From assembly GCA_016713905.1 (NCBI GenBank), contig JADJOE010000003.1, forward strand, positions 620,001 through 684,000: 64,000 nucleotides of DNA, written 5' to 3'. Both the position numbers and the translations under genes were made by a program. Positions 37,310 through 45,666 of this stretch are shown here, one piece after another. The notes beneath the pieces were generated by a model that saw nothing but the letters and a program-made list of their open reading frames with translations, ran no database searches and was not told where the DNA came from. Numbering within the stretch: the first letter of the stretch is position 1; every line of letters begins with the position of its first letter. This DNA comes from Candidatus Vicinibacter proximus. GTDB lineage: Bacteria; Bacteroidota; Bacteroidia; Chitinophagales; Saprospiraceae.

Positions 37310-38316
37310 TATCAGGGCTAACGCCCCTCATTAATTTACGAAAAACATTTTGCTATGAAAATATCAGGGCTAACGCCCCTCATTAATTTACGAAAAACAT
37401 TTTGCTATGAAAATATCAGGGCTAACGCCCCTCAATAATTTGCAAAAAACATTTTGCTATGAAAATATCAGGGCTAACGCCCTCAATAATTTACGAAAAA
37501 CATTTTGCTATGAAAATATCAGGGCTAACGCCCCTCATTAATTTACGAAAAACATTTTGCTATGAAAATATCAGGGCTAACGCCCCTCAATAATTTGCGA
37601 AAAACATTTTGCTATGAAAATATCAGGGCTAACGCCCCTCAATAATTTACGAAAAACATTTTGCTATGAAAATATCAGGGCTAACGCCCCTCATTAATTT
37701 ACGAAAAACATTTTGCTATGAAAATATCAGGGCTAACGCCCCTCAATAATTTACGAAAAACATTTTGCTATGAAAATATCAGGGCTAATGCCCCTCATTA
37801 ATTTACGAAAAACATTTTGCCATGAAAATATCAGGGCTAACGCCCCTCAATAATTTGCGAAAAACATTTTGCTATGAAAATATCAGGGCTAACGCCCCTC
37901 AATAATTTGCGAAAAACATTTTGCTATGAAAATATCAGGGCTAACGCCCCTCAATAATTTACGAAAAACATTTTGCTATGAAAATATCAGGGCTAATGCC
38001 CCTCATTAATTTACGAAAAACATTTTGCTATGAAAATATCAGGGCTAACGCCCCTCAATAATTTACGAAAAACATTTTGCTATGAAAATATCAGGGCTAA
38101 CGCCCCTCATTAATTTACGAAAAATATTTTGCTATTAAAATATCAGGGCTAATGCCCCTCAATAATTTACGAAAAACATTTTGCTATGAAAATATCAGGG
38201 CTAACGCCCCTCAATAATTTACGAAAAACATTTTGCTATGAAAATATCAGGGCTAATGCCCCTCATTAATTTACGAAAAACATTTTGCTATGAAAATATC
38301 AGGGCTAACGCCCCTC
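37310..38316. repeat. Tandem array of 20 REP-like units, period 52 bp
   Basis: Nineteen full units and a partial twentieth, starting at 37310 and repeating every 52 bp (one unit is 51 bp after loss of a C near 37490). Each unit begins TATCAGGGCTAACGCCCCTC, whose GGGC-TAAC-GCCC core is a hairpin. After an AT-rich spacer it carries a second weak inverted repeat, ATTTT-GCTATG-AAAAT. Units differ only at a few places: TTAA or ATAA after the hairpin, ACG or GCG, and TAAC or TAAT in the loop (units starting 37777, 37985, 38141, 38245). There are no coding signs. The same palindrome recurs singly on both sides of the transposase at 39092, so the array probably grew from that element by tandem duplication. 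Confidence 0.95.
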
Positions 38317-39091
38317 GATTTTTCGATAAAAAATAAAAGCGGGGCGTTAGCCCCAAAATCTTGGTAATTAGGAGAGCAAAAATAAAAATAGAGGGGCGTA
38401 GCCCTGACATCATAATTACGAAAATATCAAAGCAACGTCATATGAATTTAAAAAAATATAAAACGGGGGGTAGCCCCAAAATCTTCCTAATTAGGAAAGT
38501 GAAAATGAAAATAAAGGGGCGTAGCCCTGACATCCAAACAACGAAGATGAGAGGGGACCTTCATTTGAATTTTCAAAAAATAAAATGAGGCATTAACCAC
38601 AAAATCTTAGTATTTTTGATTGATGAATGAATAAACACTAAAAGTCAAGATATGGAAACCCTAATACTCCAAAAAAATATTTATATTAGATTTTGTTTGC
38701 TGATGAAAGTGAAGAAACCTAATGAACAAATTGAAAATAATAAAATAGGGGCGTTAGCCCCGGTATCTTCATATTTTTAATAGATGAATGAATAAACACT
38801 AAAAGTCAAGATATGGAAACCCTAAAACTCCAAAAAATATTTAATTCAGGTTTTGTTTGCTTATGCAAATGAAGAATCCCAATGAACAAATTGAAAATAT
38901 TAATGTAGGGGCGTTAGCCCCAAAATCTTCGTAAGAGGGGCGTAGCCCTGACATCAAAACAACTAAAATACCAGAGCAACTTCATCTAAAATTGAGACAA
39001 ACAAAAATTTTAAGTGTTAACTACAAAATTTTCGTAAATTTGGTAACGAGAACAAGAATTAAAAGCAATAACCCTTACACTTTAATATATT
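38317..39091. repeat. Dispersed REP-like palindromes, left flank of the transposase
   Basis: A non-coding stretch carrying palindromes of two kinds. GGGGCGTTAGCCCC followed by AAAATCTTC or GTATCTTC occurs at 38341, 38465 (variant), 38748 and 38908. GGGGCGTAGCCCTGACATC occurs at 38393, about 38516 and 38937. They are in the opposite orientation to the tandem array. The two kinds alternate at about 50 and 70 bp, giving a composite unit of about 122 bp (compare 38341 with 38465). An open frame crossing this stretch is made of repeats and is not a gene. Confidence 0.8.
38622..38933. repeat. 161-bp direct repeat, two copies, each ending in a REP-like palindrome
   Basis: Copy 1 starts at 38622 and copy 2 at 38783. 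Both begin GATGAATGAATAAACACTAA and run through AATGAACAAATTGAAAAT to GGGGCGTTAGCCCC. They differ by scattered substitutions and small indels. This looks like duplication of a palindrome together with its flanking DNA. Confidence 0.8.
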
Positions 39092-39559
39092 ATGGCAAAC
39101 ACCTATACCCAATTATACATGCAATTTGTTTTTACTGTTAAAGGGAGACAAAACCTTATCAAAGAAGCCTTTCGGGAGGAATTAGAAAAGGTGATGTGTG
39201 GTATCGTGACCAATCACAAGTGTAAAACCTATGCTATCTATTGTAATCCAGATCATACGCACATTTTTGTTGGAATGGATCCAACAATGTCGGCCTCGAA
39301 ACTCATGGAACAGGTCAAGTCGGGATCATCGAAATGGCTTAATGAAAAAAAATACATTCCAGGGATATTTGCATGGCAGAAAGGATATGGCGCTTTTTCT
39401 TATTCTAAATCAGATATTGACAATGTGGTGAGATATATTTTAAACCAACCTGAACATCATAAAAAGAAACCGTTCAGGGATGAATATTTGTTACTCTTGA
39501 AAAAATTTAATATTGATTATGACGAAAAATATTTGTTTGAATATTATGAATTGAAATGA
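39092..39559 (+). CDS. HUH/Y1 transposase, IS200 TnpA / REP-associated tyrosine transposase type
   Basis: A 155-aa single-domain Y1 transposase. The metal-binding HUH motif is H55-T56-H57 in NPDHTHIFV, and the catalytic Tyr is probably Y115 with Q119 in RYILNQ (YxxxQ). The start MANTYTQLYMQFVF and the end DYDEKYLFEYYEL match the IS200-like family common in Bacteroidota. All key residues are present, so it may be active. There is no tnpB and no second copy in the window. It is surrounded on both sides by dozens of GGGGCGTTAGCCCC-type hairpins, which suggests a RAYT acting on REP elements rather than a simple IS200. That role is inference. Confidence 0.88.
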   Translation: MANTYTQLYMQFVFTVKGRQNLIKEAFREELEKVMCGIVTNHKCKTYAIYCNPDHTHIFVGMDPTMSASKLMEQVKSGSSKWLNEKKYIPGIFAWQKGYGAFSYSKSDIDNVVRYILNQPEHHKKKPFRDEYLLLLKKFNIDYDEKYLFEYYELK

Positions 39560-40117
39560 TGTCATGGCTAACGCCTCTCCTCCAATTCACACAACACATT
39601 TTGCTACGAGGATGTAGGGGCTAACGCCCCTTAAATTTCAACAAATATAAGGAACGGGGCATTAGATTAAAATCTTCATAATTATAAAAGCAAAAATATA
39701 AATAGAGGGGCTTAGCCCTGACATCTAAACTGCGAAAATTCCAGAGCAACTTCATCTGAAATTGTGGCAAACAGATAAATAGGACTTTAACCACAAAATC
39801 TTAATAATTATGAAAGTAAAAATATATAATTAAGGATTCCGTAATCTAAATTTTCAATAAATAAAAATTGGGGTGTTAGCCCCTAAATCTTCATATCAAG
39901 GAAAGTAAAATAAAAATAAAGGGGTGTAACCCTGACATCAAAATCACGAAAATATCAGAACAATGTCATCTGCATTTAAATAAATATAAAACGGGGTTTT
40001 AGCCCTACAATTTTCATAACTTGTAATACAAAATAAATAAAAGGGCGTAGCCCTGACATTACAACGAATTATAAAATTTATACATTAAATTTTGCTTTCA
40101 AATACCTTTCAAAACAT
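39560..40117. repeat. Dispersed REP-like palindromes, right flank of the transposase
   Basis: A non-coding stretch with more copies of the palindrome. GGCTAACGCC (about 39569) and GGGGCTAACGCCCC (39617-39630) are in the array orientation. Then, in the opposite orientation, come GGGGCATTAG (about 39655), GGGGCTTAGCCCTGACATC (about 39707), GGGGTGTTAGCCCC (about 39870), GGGGTGTAACCCTGACATC (about 39920), GGGGTTTTAGCCC (about 39993) and GGGCGTAGCCCTGACAT (about 40043). Several are decayed. The composite spacing of about 122 bp seen on the left is repeated (39870 to 39993). Confidence 0.75.
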
Positions 40118-41503
40118 CTACTCCATCCTCTCAAACTTCGCCTGGAAGAATCTTAGGTATTTTGGTTCGTATACCATTTTTAACCCTTTGATTTTATGAC
40201 GTTGTTCATATACCCGGCAGGTGGATTCAGCAATGACATCCATGTGCGCCTGGGTGTACACCCGTCGGGGAATGGTAAATCTGACCAACTCCAGTTTTGG
40301 AAAATAATTGTCACCATTGGCTTTACGACCGGCGGAGACAATGCCCCTTTCCATGGTGCGGACTCCTGAGTCCAGGTAAATTTCAGCGGCCAGTGTCTGT
40401 GCAGGAAACTGCTCCTGAGGGATGTGAGGGAGGAATTTTTTTGCATCTACAAAAATGCCATGACCACCAATGGGCTTCACAATAGGGATGCCATATTCCA
40501 TCATTTTTTCGCCCAGATAAATAACCTGACCAACCCTGGCTCGGATATGTGCGTCACTTACACTCTCGCTGATCCCAATCGCCATGGCTTCCATATCTCT
40601 TCCTGCAAGCCCACCATAAGTGTGCAGCCCCTCATACACGACGACCATGTTCCTGGCTTCTTCAAAGACATCCCAATCATTGACTGCTAAAAAGCCGCCA
40701 ATATTGACGAGTGCATCTTTTTTTGCGCTCATGGTGGCGCCGTCGGTTAAATTGCAGATTTCCCTGACAATCTCTTTAATTGTCTTGTTTGCGTAACCTT
40801 TCTCTCTTTGCTGAATGAAATAGGCATTTTCTGCCACACGGGTCATGTCGTGTATGATCTTTATCTTATGCTTCTTGGTGAGGGTTCTGAGCTCTTTTAA
40901 ATTTCGAATACTGATGGGTTGTCCGCCGGCCATGTTTACACTGGTAGCGATGCTGATATAGGGAATTTTGGCAGCACCGTATTTTTTGATGAGCCGCTCA
41001 AGTTTGTTGAGGTCCACATTTCCTTTGAATGGAAACTCATTTTCAGCATCGTGAGCCTCATCAATGATGATGTCTTCAAACTTACCTCCGGCAAGTTCCT
41101 GATGGAGGCGGGTAGTGGTGAAATACATGTTTCCGGGGATGATGTCGCCTTTTTTGATCAGTATTTTGGACAGTATATTTTCAGCACCCCGCCCTTGATG
41201 AGTCGGAATTAAATATTTGTAACCGTACACGTCGCGCACCACCTCCTCCAAATGAAAAAAGTTGCGACTGCCGGCATAGGCTTCATCACCCATCATCATG
41301 CCGGCCCATTGGCGGTCACTCATGGCAGACGTGCCGCTGTCGGTCAACAAGTCAATGTAGACGTCCTCGGATTTTAGTAAAAATGTATTGAAACCGGCTT
41401 CCTTTAGCGCTTTTTTCCTTTGAGCAGGGGTGGTCATTTTTAACAATTCCACCATCTTTATTTTATAGGGTTCTGCCCAACTTTCTTTTACGTCTTTTTT
41501 CAT
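40118..41503 (-). CDS. Tyrosine phenol-lyase-like enzyme (tryptophanase family)
   Basis: A 461-aa PLP beta-eliminating lyase. The PLP Lys is in TMSAKKDALVNIGG (K262), with THQGRGAEN at 101-109 and the N-terminal DLLTDSGTSAMSDRQWAG. Tyrosine phenol-lyase and tryptophanase are close relatives. Here VRTMERGIVSAGR (381-393) keeps the Arg (R386) that binds the phenol ring in tyrosine phenol-lyase, where tryptophanases have Ile (VEIG). AGMMMGDEAYAGS, NMYFTTTRLHQE and VVVYEG also resemble the phenol-lyase. It would split tyrosine into phenol, pyruvate and ammonia. A tryptophanase label is the main alternative. The gene stands alone, with its 3' end next to the REP locus. Confidence 0.8.
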   Translation of the reverse strand: MKKDVKESWAEPYKIKMVELLKMTTPAQRKKALKEAGFNTFLLKSEDVYIDLLTDSGTSAMSDRQWAGMMMGDEAYAGSRNFFHLEEVVRDVYGYKYLIPTHQGRGAENILSKILIKKGDIIPGNMYFTTTRLHQELAGGKFEDIIIDEAHDAENEFPFKGNVDLNKLERLIKKYGAAKIPYISIATSVNMAGGQPISIRNLKELRTLTKKHKIKIIHDMTRVAENAYFIQQREKGYANKTIKEIVREICNLTDGATMSAKKDALVNIGGFLAVNDWDVFEEARNMVVVYEGLHTYGGLAGRDMEAMAIGISESVSDAHIRARVGQVIYLGEKMMEYGIPIVKPIGGHGIFVDAKKFLPHIPQEQFPAQTLAAEIYLDSGVRTMERGIVSAGRKANGDNYFPKLELVRFTIPRRVYTQAHMDVIAESTCRVYEQRHKIKGLKMVYEPKYLRFFQAKFERME

Positions 41504-41554
41504 AGGATTTTGTGTTTTGATAAGTTTCTTACGTCTTTAAAGTTTTAATAAACC

Positions 41555-42295
41555 TTAATGTTGAAGATGCAAGGCATGAGATTCATTCTCCAGCTCGATG
41601 GCTTTAGGGAACAGAATGTTGTTTTCCAAATGGATATGAAGGTGTAGGTCCTTTTCAAAGTCTTTCAACATGGAATAGCAGACCCTGTAGGTGGTACAAC
41701 CATCTTCCGGTGCAGTGTAACCATTGCTGAGTAATGACATTTTTCTAAATCTTTCTCCTTCGACATCGTGTTCCTGCATCATCATTCGGATGGGGTTTTG
41801 GACATTTCCAAAGCCTGGACTCATGTGCTCATCAGGGTTCACTCTTACAGATACCAGTGATCGCACATATGGGAAAAGTATCATTTCCTCTTTCTTCATG
41901 TGTGCCTTTAACTCCAGAGCTGATTCATTGAATTCCTTGTTGATTTCATACAATTCAGGGTGTCTGCCGCCATGAACTTTGCACAGTTTATCCAAAAACT
42001 GTATGATTGCCGGACTGTTCTGCAGAATATACCGGTGGTGTTTTTTCTCAATGTAGTCTGCCAATAAATCCAATGGCCATTTTTGAAAATTCATGGCGCT
42101 ATTACCCGGAACTTTACAAGCCAGCTTCAATTCTTTGCTTAGTTCCTGTGCGGAGATGTTTTTTTGTGTGCAAACTTCTTCAATCGTCTTTCCTCCTTTA
42201 CAACAAAAGTCAATGCCATATTTTTCGAAAACGCTTGCTGTTCGATAGTCCTCCGCAACGAAATGCCCTATTGTGGGGGAAGTTAAATTTTTCAT
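41555..42295 (-). CDS. ric: Iron-sulfur cluster repair di-iron protein (RIC/ScdA/YtfE)
   Basis: A 246-aa protein that helps repair Fe-S clusters after nitric oxide or oxidative damage. The N-terminal ScdA/DUF542 domain has IGHFVAEDYRTASVFEKYGIDFCCKGG with the conserved CC pair. A hemerythrin-like four-helix domain follows, with metal ligands in KKHHRY, VHGGRHPEL, HMKKEE, QEHDVEGE and LHIHLENNILFP. The length is normal for the family. It lies 51 bp upstream of the phenol-lyase gene on the same strand, so they could share a transcript. A palindrome at 42427-42448 may be its operator. Confidence 0.92.
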   Translation of the reverse strand: MKNLTSPTIGHFVAEDYRTASVFEKYGIDFCCKGGKTIEEVCTQKNISAQELSKELKLACKVPGNSAMNFQKWPLDLLADYIEKKHHRYILQNSPAIIQFLDKLCKVHGGRHPELYEINKEFNESALELKAHMKKEEMILFPYVRSLVSVRVNPDEHMSPGFGNVQNPIRMMMQEHDVEGERFRKMSLLSNGYTAPEDGCTTYRVCYSMLKDFEKDLHLHIHLENNILFPKAIELENESHALHLQH

Positions 42296-42681
42296 GATCT
42301 TTAATTTTTAGATGATATAATTTCATTTTTCACTGGATGAATGTTCGGTTCTTCAATTTAATCTAAAGAATGATCCTGCAAATTTACTATTCATTTTAAT
42401 AGTGGATCTTTATGTCCGATAAATGTTTATCATCTAGCGGGATGATAATTATTAGGGTTTGAAATCCGGTGATCAGGAAATTTAAGATGTATGTGGACTT
42501 AATTTTATTGAACTTTTGGCGGATATTTTTTTTTAAAAAATCCAAATAAGGCGAGGAATGGATTACCTCGTATGGAAGAATTCAGATTCTAAAGTGGACA
42601 TGCAATGTAGAATTAAAATTACTTGATCTTACGGCATCGATGTCGTTGCCATTAGTTGCAGAATTTAGGCCTATTGCCATT
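42296..42681. other. Upstream region of ric, no gene seen
   Basis: 386 bp between the 3' end of the STAND ATPase gene and the ric start. It must hold the ric promoter. Apart from the palindrome at 42427-42448 and a weak inverted repeat GATAAA-TG-TTTATC overlapping its left arm, I see no structure or plausible gene. Confidence 0.5.
42427..42448. promoter_or_regulatory. 8-bp inverted repeat upstream of ric, possible operator
   Basis: TTATCATC, 6-nt spacer TAGCGG, GATGATAA is a perfect dyad 132 bp upstream of the ric start. The shape (8-6-8) suits a dimeric regulator such as a Crp/Fnr-family protein sensing NO or oxygen, but it does not match a known consensus I can name. No T run follows, so it is unlikely to be a terminator. 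Confidence 0.4.
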
Positions 42682-45252
42682 TTATTTTTCCATGGCAAAG
42701 CTGACCATTTTGTCGATATTCATTTTGGTCCCTTCTGCCCAGGAAGCAGCAAATTCTTTAGGATCCATGAGACTATGCACCTTGTTCTTAGCATCCTCAA
42801 TTACTGCCTCCAGATCATCCCATACAGGCATATGGGTAGAATTTCTTAAATAATTGACCGCACCCAATAAAGTTACTGCATGATCAAATTTGTTTTCATT
42901 AATGGAAACCAGTGCCCAAATTTCAAGTGACCAGGCCAATGCTTCGTAGAAGTGCAGACTTTGGCTGAGCAAAATGCTTTCGCGTAAATAATTCTTGGCA
43001 TCCGCATTTTTTTCCATGACCTCACACAATGCAAATCCGCTTAAACATATGATCACGGAAATCTCATTGTGATCCTCTTTTGCCAAAGCAATGCTTTGAC
43101 GATAATATTCTTTTGCTTCTCCGGTCTTATTTCCAAAATAAATGGAATTTCGGCCCAATCCACTTAACGCAAGGCTGATGCCGGTAGTCAATCCAATTTT
43201 CTTATACTTCTGGAGACTTATCTGAAGTTGTTGTTCTGCCAGCTGATATTCCTTTACAATGGTAGAAACAATCCCTGAAATCAGTAAGGCTGTTGCCACC
43301 AATTCATCATCTTTTTGATTTTGTATCAATTCAAGATTTTTTAATAATGTGGCCTGATAGGTAATGAAATCTCTTTGGAGGAATGACATGATGCCTACAT
43401 TCGTCACCAGTAAGGAGAATGTTCTCTCATCCAGTGGTAAATTCCATAATTGATATTGTTCCCAGGCCTTTTTCAACCACGCATATCCTTCTTTTGTGTG
43501 AGCGTTGACCCACCAGAACAGCCATAAGTTCCAGGATATTTCAATTAGTTTTTGTAATTCATTTTGTTCAAGGAGGTAATCCAATACTTGGCGGATATTG
43601 GGATGCTCTTTTTCTAGTAAAGACAGAGCTTCTGTTTGATCAATTTTATTTTGTTGAAGTTTGAGCGCTTTCAGTGATCCGATATAATAATCTGCCTGCT
43701 GCAGTTTTAACTTATTCAGCTTGTTTTGTTCAGTTAGTTTTTCAAGAGCAAATTCTCTGACACTTTCCAACATTTGAAATCGGACATTGATCGATTCATC
43801 CTGTTTGGTGATCAGACTTTTATTCAGTAAGGAATCCACAAGTCCAAATACATCATCATTAAGATCAGATGCCAATGATTCAATCGTTTGCAATAGGCAA
43901 CCTGCATTGAACAAACTCATTCGCAGTAGTAATTCTTGTTCGGTTGGATTCAATAATTCAAAACTCCATTCTATGGTCCTTCGAATAGTCTTTTGTCTGT
44001 CCGGAATATCTCTAAAGTTTCCTTTGAGTACATCCAGTCTGTGATTCAGTTTTTGCAACAGAAGTTGCGGACTAAGCATATTAATTTGGCCTGCTGCCAA
44101 TTCTATAGCCAGGGGTAAACCTTCGAGTCTGTGGCAGATCTGAAAGATGGTTTCTCTGTTTGAATCCATCATATCAAACTCTGGCTGAACAGCTTTTGCT
44201 CTTTTTATAAAGAGTTCTACAGCGGGGGGCAAATGGTTAGGATCATTTTCGCTGTATTCGGATATTTCATCTTTTAACGCGGGTACTAAAAATACTTGTT
44301 CGTAAGAAAGGGACAGACGTTCGCGACTGGTTACAATGATTTTTACTTTTGGAGCAGCGTTGAGTAATTCATTTACTACAGTTGCGGCTTCAATAATTTG
44401 TTCAAAATTATCGAGTACCAACAGGAGCTCCTTGTCTTGCAAAAATAGTTTCAAGCTGTCTATTGTATTCCCTGCAGAAACTTTAATGCCCAAATTGTAA
44501 CAAATAGTTTCTGCAACCAGCATTGGATCCTTTACAGGTGCGAGTGGAATAAATGCAACTCCGTCTTTAAAGAAATTTTCTGATTGCCTTGCCCCTTCAA
44601 TGGCTAATCTGGTCTTGCCAATACCACCAGGTCCAAAAAGTGTGATCATTCTTGTCTCAGGATTTTCGAGAACGTGTTTCATTTGCTCCATGCAATGTTC
44701 TCTTCCAATAAGCGTATTTGGGGAAGCAGGTAATGTGTGGATAAGTTTTAAATCATTAAGTTTATGATGTAAGGTTAGGTTGAATCGCTCGGTGAGTAAA
44801 ACAGCCAGGTCATTTACAATCAGATTGCCTAATTCTGCAGGATCTGAGAATGTTTTATAAGATACCTTGTCGTCCTTTTGAATTCTGTCCAATAATTCTG
44901 CTAGTCTGGGCTCTCTCTGACCTTCACTTTTCTTAATATAAATTAGTTTGGGCATACTTCCGGATAGGTTGTATTCATCTTCCAGTCCGGATATTTTTTC
45001 TTCCGGTGCAACCCAACCATATCGATCCCAATAAATACCGATAAATATCTGGCTTTGTGCCAAATATTCGCGGTATAAATTTCTTGGGGCATGTGGTCTG
45101 GCACCCAGTTCAAACATGACCGGGATTAAATGAATGTCCTGAATTGCTTTTTTTACAACTGCACGTTCTTCTGCCAACTCTTGTAGCGTTGAACTGATAA
45201 ACACACGAAGCCTTTGATCCGGTGTTAAAATCTGAGAGGTTGAATTTTCCAT
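42682..45252 (-). CDS. DUF4062 / NB-ARC STAND ATPase with C-terminal helical repeats
   Basis: An 856-aa multidomain protein with no signal peptide. Residues about 14-100 are DUF4062 (RVFISSTLQELAEERAVVKKAI, IFIGIYWDRYGW), a fold related to TIR/SIR2-like effector domains. A STAND NTPase core follows: Walker A LFGPGGIGKT (205-214), Walker B ELLLVLDNFEQI (about 275-286) and sensor KIIVTSRERLSL. A winged-helix-like segment leads to about 300 residues of TPR-like helical pairs (LLISGIVSTIVKEYQLAEQQLQ). This is the effector-ATPase-sensor layout of signalling and some defence ATPases. There is no DNA-binding domain. The gene is solitary, and whether it has a defence or regulatory role is unknown. 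Confidence 0.82.
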   Translation of the reverse strand: MENSTSQILTPDQRLRVFISSTLQELAEERAVVKKAIQDIHLIPVMFELGARPHAPRNLYREYLAQSQIFIGIYWDRYGWVAPEEKISGLEDEYNLSGSMPKLIYIKKSEGQREPRLAELLDRIQKDDKVSYKTFSDPAELGNLIVNDLAVLLTERFNLTLHHKLNDLKLIHTLPASPNTLIGREHCMEQMKHVLENPETRMITLFGPGGIGKTRLAIEGARQSENFFKDGVAFIPLAPVKDPMLVAETICYNLGIKVSAGNTIDSLKLFLQDKELLLVLDNFEQIIEAATVVNELLNAAPKVKIIVTSRERLSLSYEQVFLVPALKDEISEYSENDPNHLPPAVELFIKRAKAVQPEFDMMDSNRETIFQICHRLEGLPLAIELAAGQINMLSPQLLLQKLNHRLDVLKGNFRDIPDRQKTIRRTIEWSFELLNPTEQELLLRMSLFNAGCLLQTIESLASDLNDDVFGLVDSLLNKSLITKQDESINVRFQMLESVREFALEKLTEQNKLNKLKLQQADYYIGSLKALKLQQNKIDQTEALSLLEKEHPNIRQVLDYLLEQNELQKLIEISWNLWLFWWVNAHTKEGYAWLKKAWEQYQLWNLPLDERTFSLLVTNVGIMSFLQRDFITYQATLLKNLELIQNQKDDELVATALLISGIVSTIVKEYQLAEQQLQISLQKYKKIGLTTGISLALSGLGRNSIYFGNKTGEAKEYYRQSIALAKEDHNEISVIICLSGFALCEVMEKNADAKNYLRESILLSQSLHFYEALAWSLEIWALVSINENKFDHAVTLLGAVNYLRNSTHMPVWDDLEAVIEDAKNKVHSLMDPKEFAASWAEGTKMNIDKMVSFAMEK

Positions 45253-45666
45253 GTAAAATTTGATTTAAAAAACTATTTCGTATTTGATGGTGCAAATTTA
45301 TAGCAGCCTCTTTCTTAGCGTATGATGATTGTGTATGAGTTGTAATTATTTTATGATGAGTTGCTTTATTCATTGCTGATTTGTTGAAGGATGTTTTGTT
45401 TTTTATTTTGATAGAATTAGAGTGATCCAAAAATTTATCATAACAGGAGCGGTTCTCTTATGAATTAAATAGGGAAGTTCGTATTGAAATGTAGACTACT
45501 GCCTTTCACAAATTATCTAAATCTGGATCTAAATTGTCCTTCGAAAATTAAGTATTTTTCTCCCAGAGTGCCAGATGGGTAGTAACTAAATGAATCCATC
45601 GACTTGATGGGAATCTTGAAGGAATTGATTATTTAAAAGATGAGCTTAGGAAGTTATTTTGTAAAA
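45253..45666. other. Intergenic region without a gene
   Basis: 414 bp between the STAND ATPase start and the response-regulator stop. It should hold the promoter of the former, reading leftward. Short frames crossing it are shadows or have no protein-like composition. No repeats or clear hairpins were seen. Confidence 0.45.

Noticed and set aside
37310..38316. CRISPR array
   Set aside because: Units are back-to-back with no variable spacers, and no cas genes are present.
38361..38588. A 75-codon plus-strand frame
   Set aside because: It runs through REP-like palindromes and encodes the repeat itself; no independent protein signal.
45110..45430. A 106-codon minus-strand frame ahead of the STAND ATPase
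   Set aside because: It overlaps the ATPase start in another frame and has low-complexity Lys/His/Asn content.
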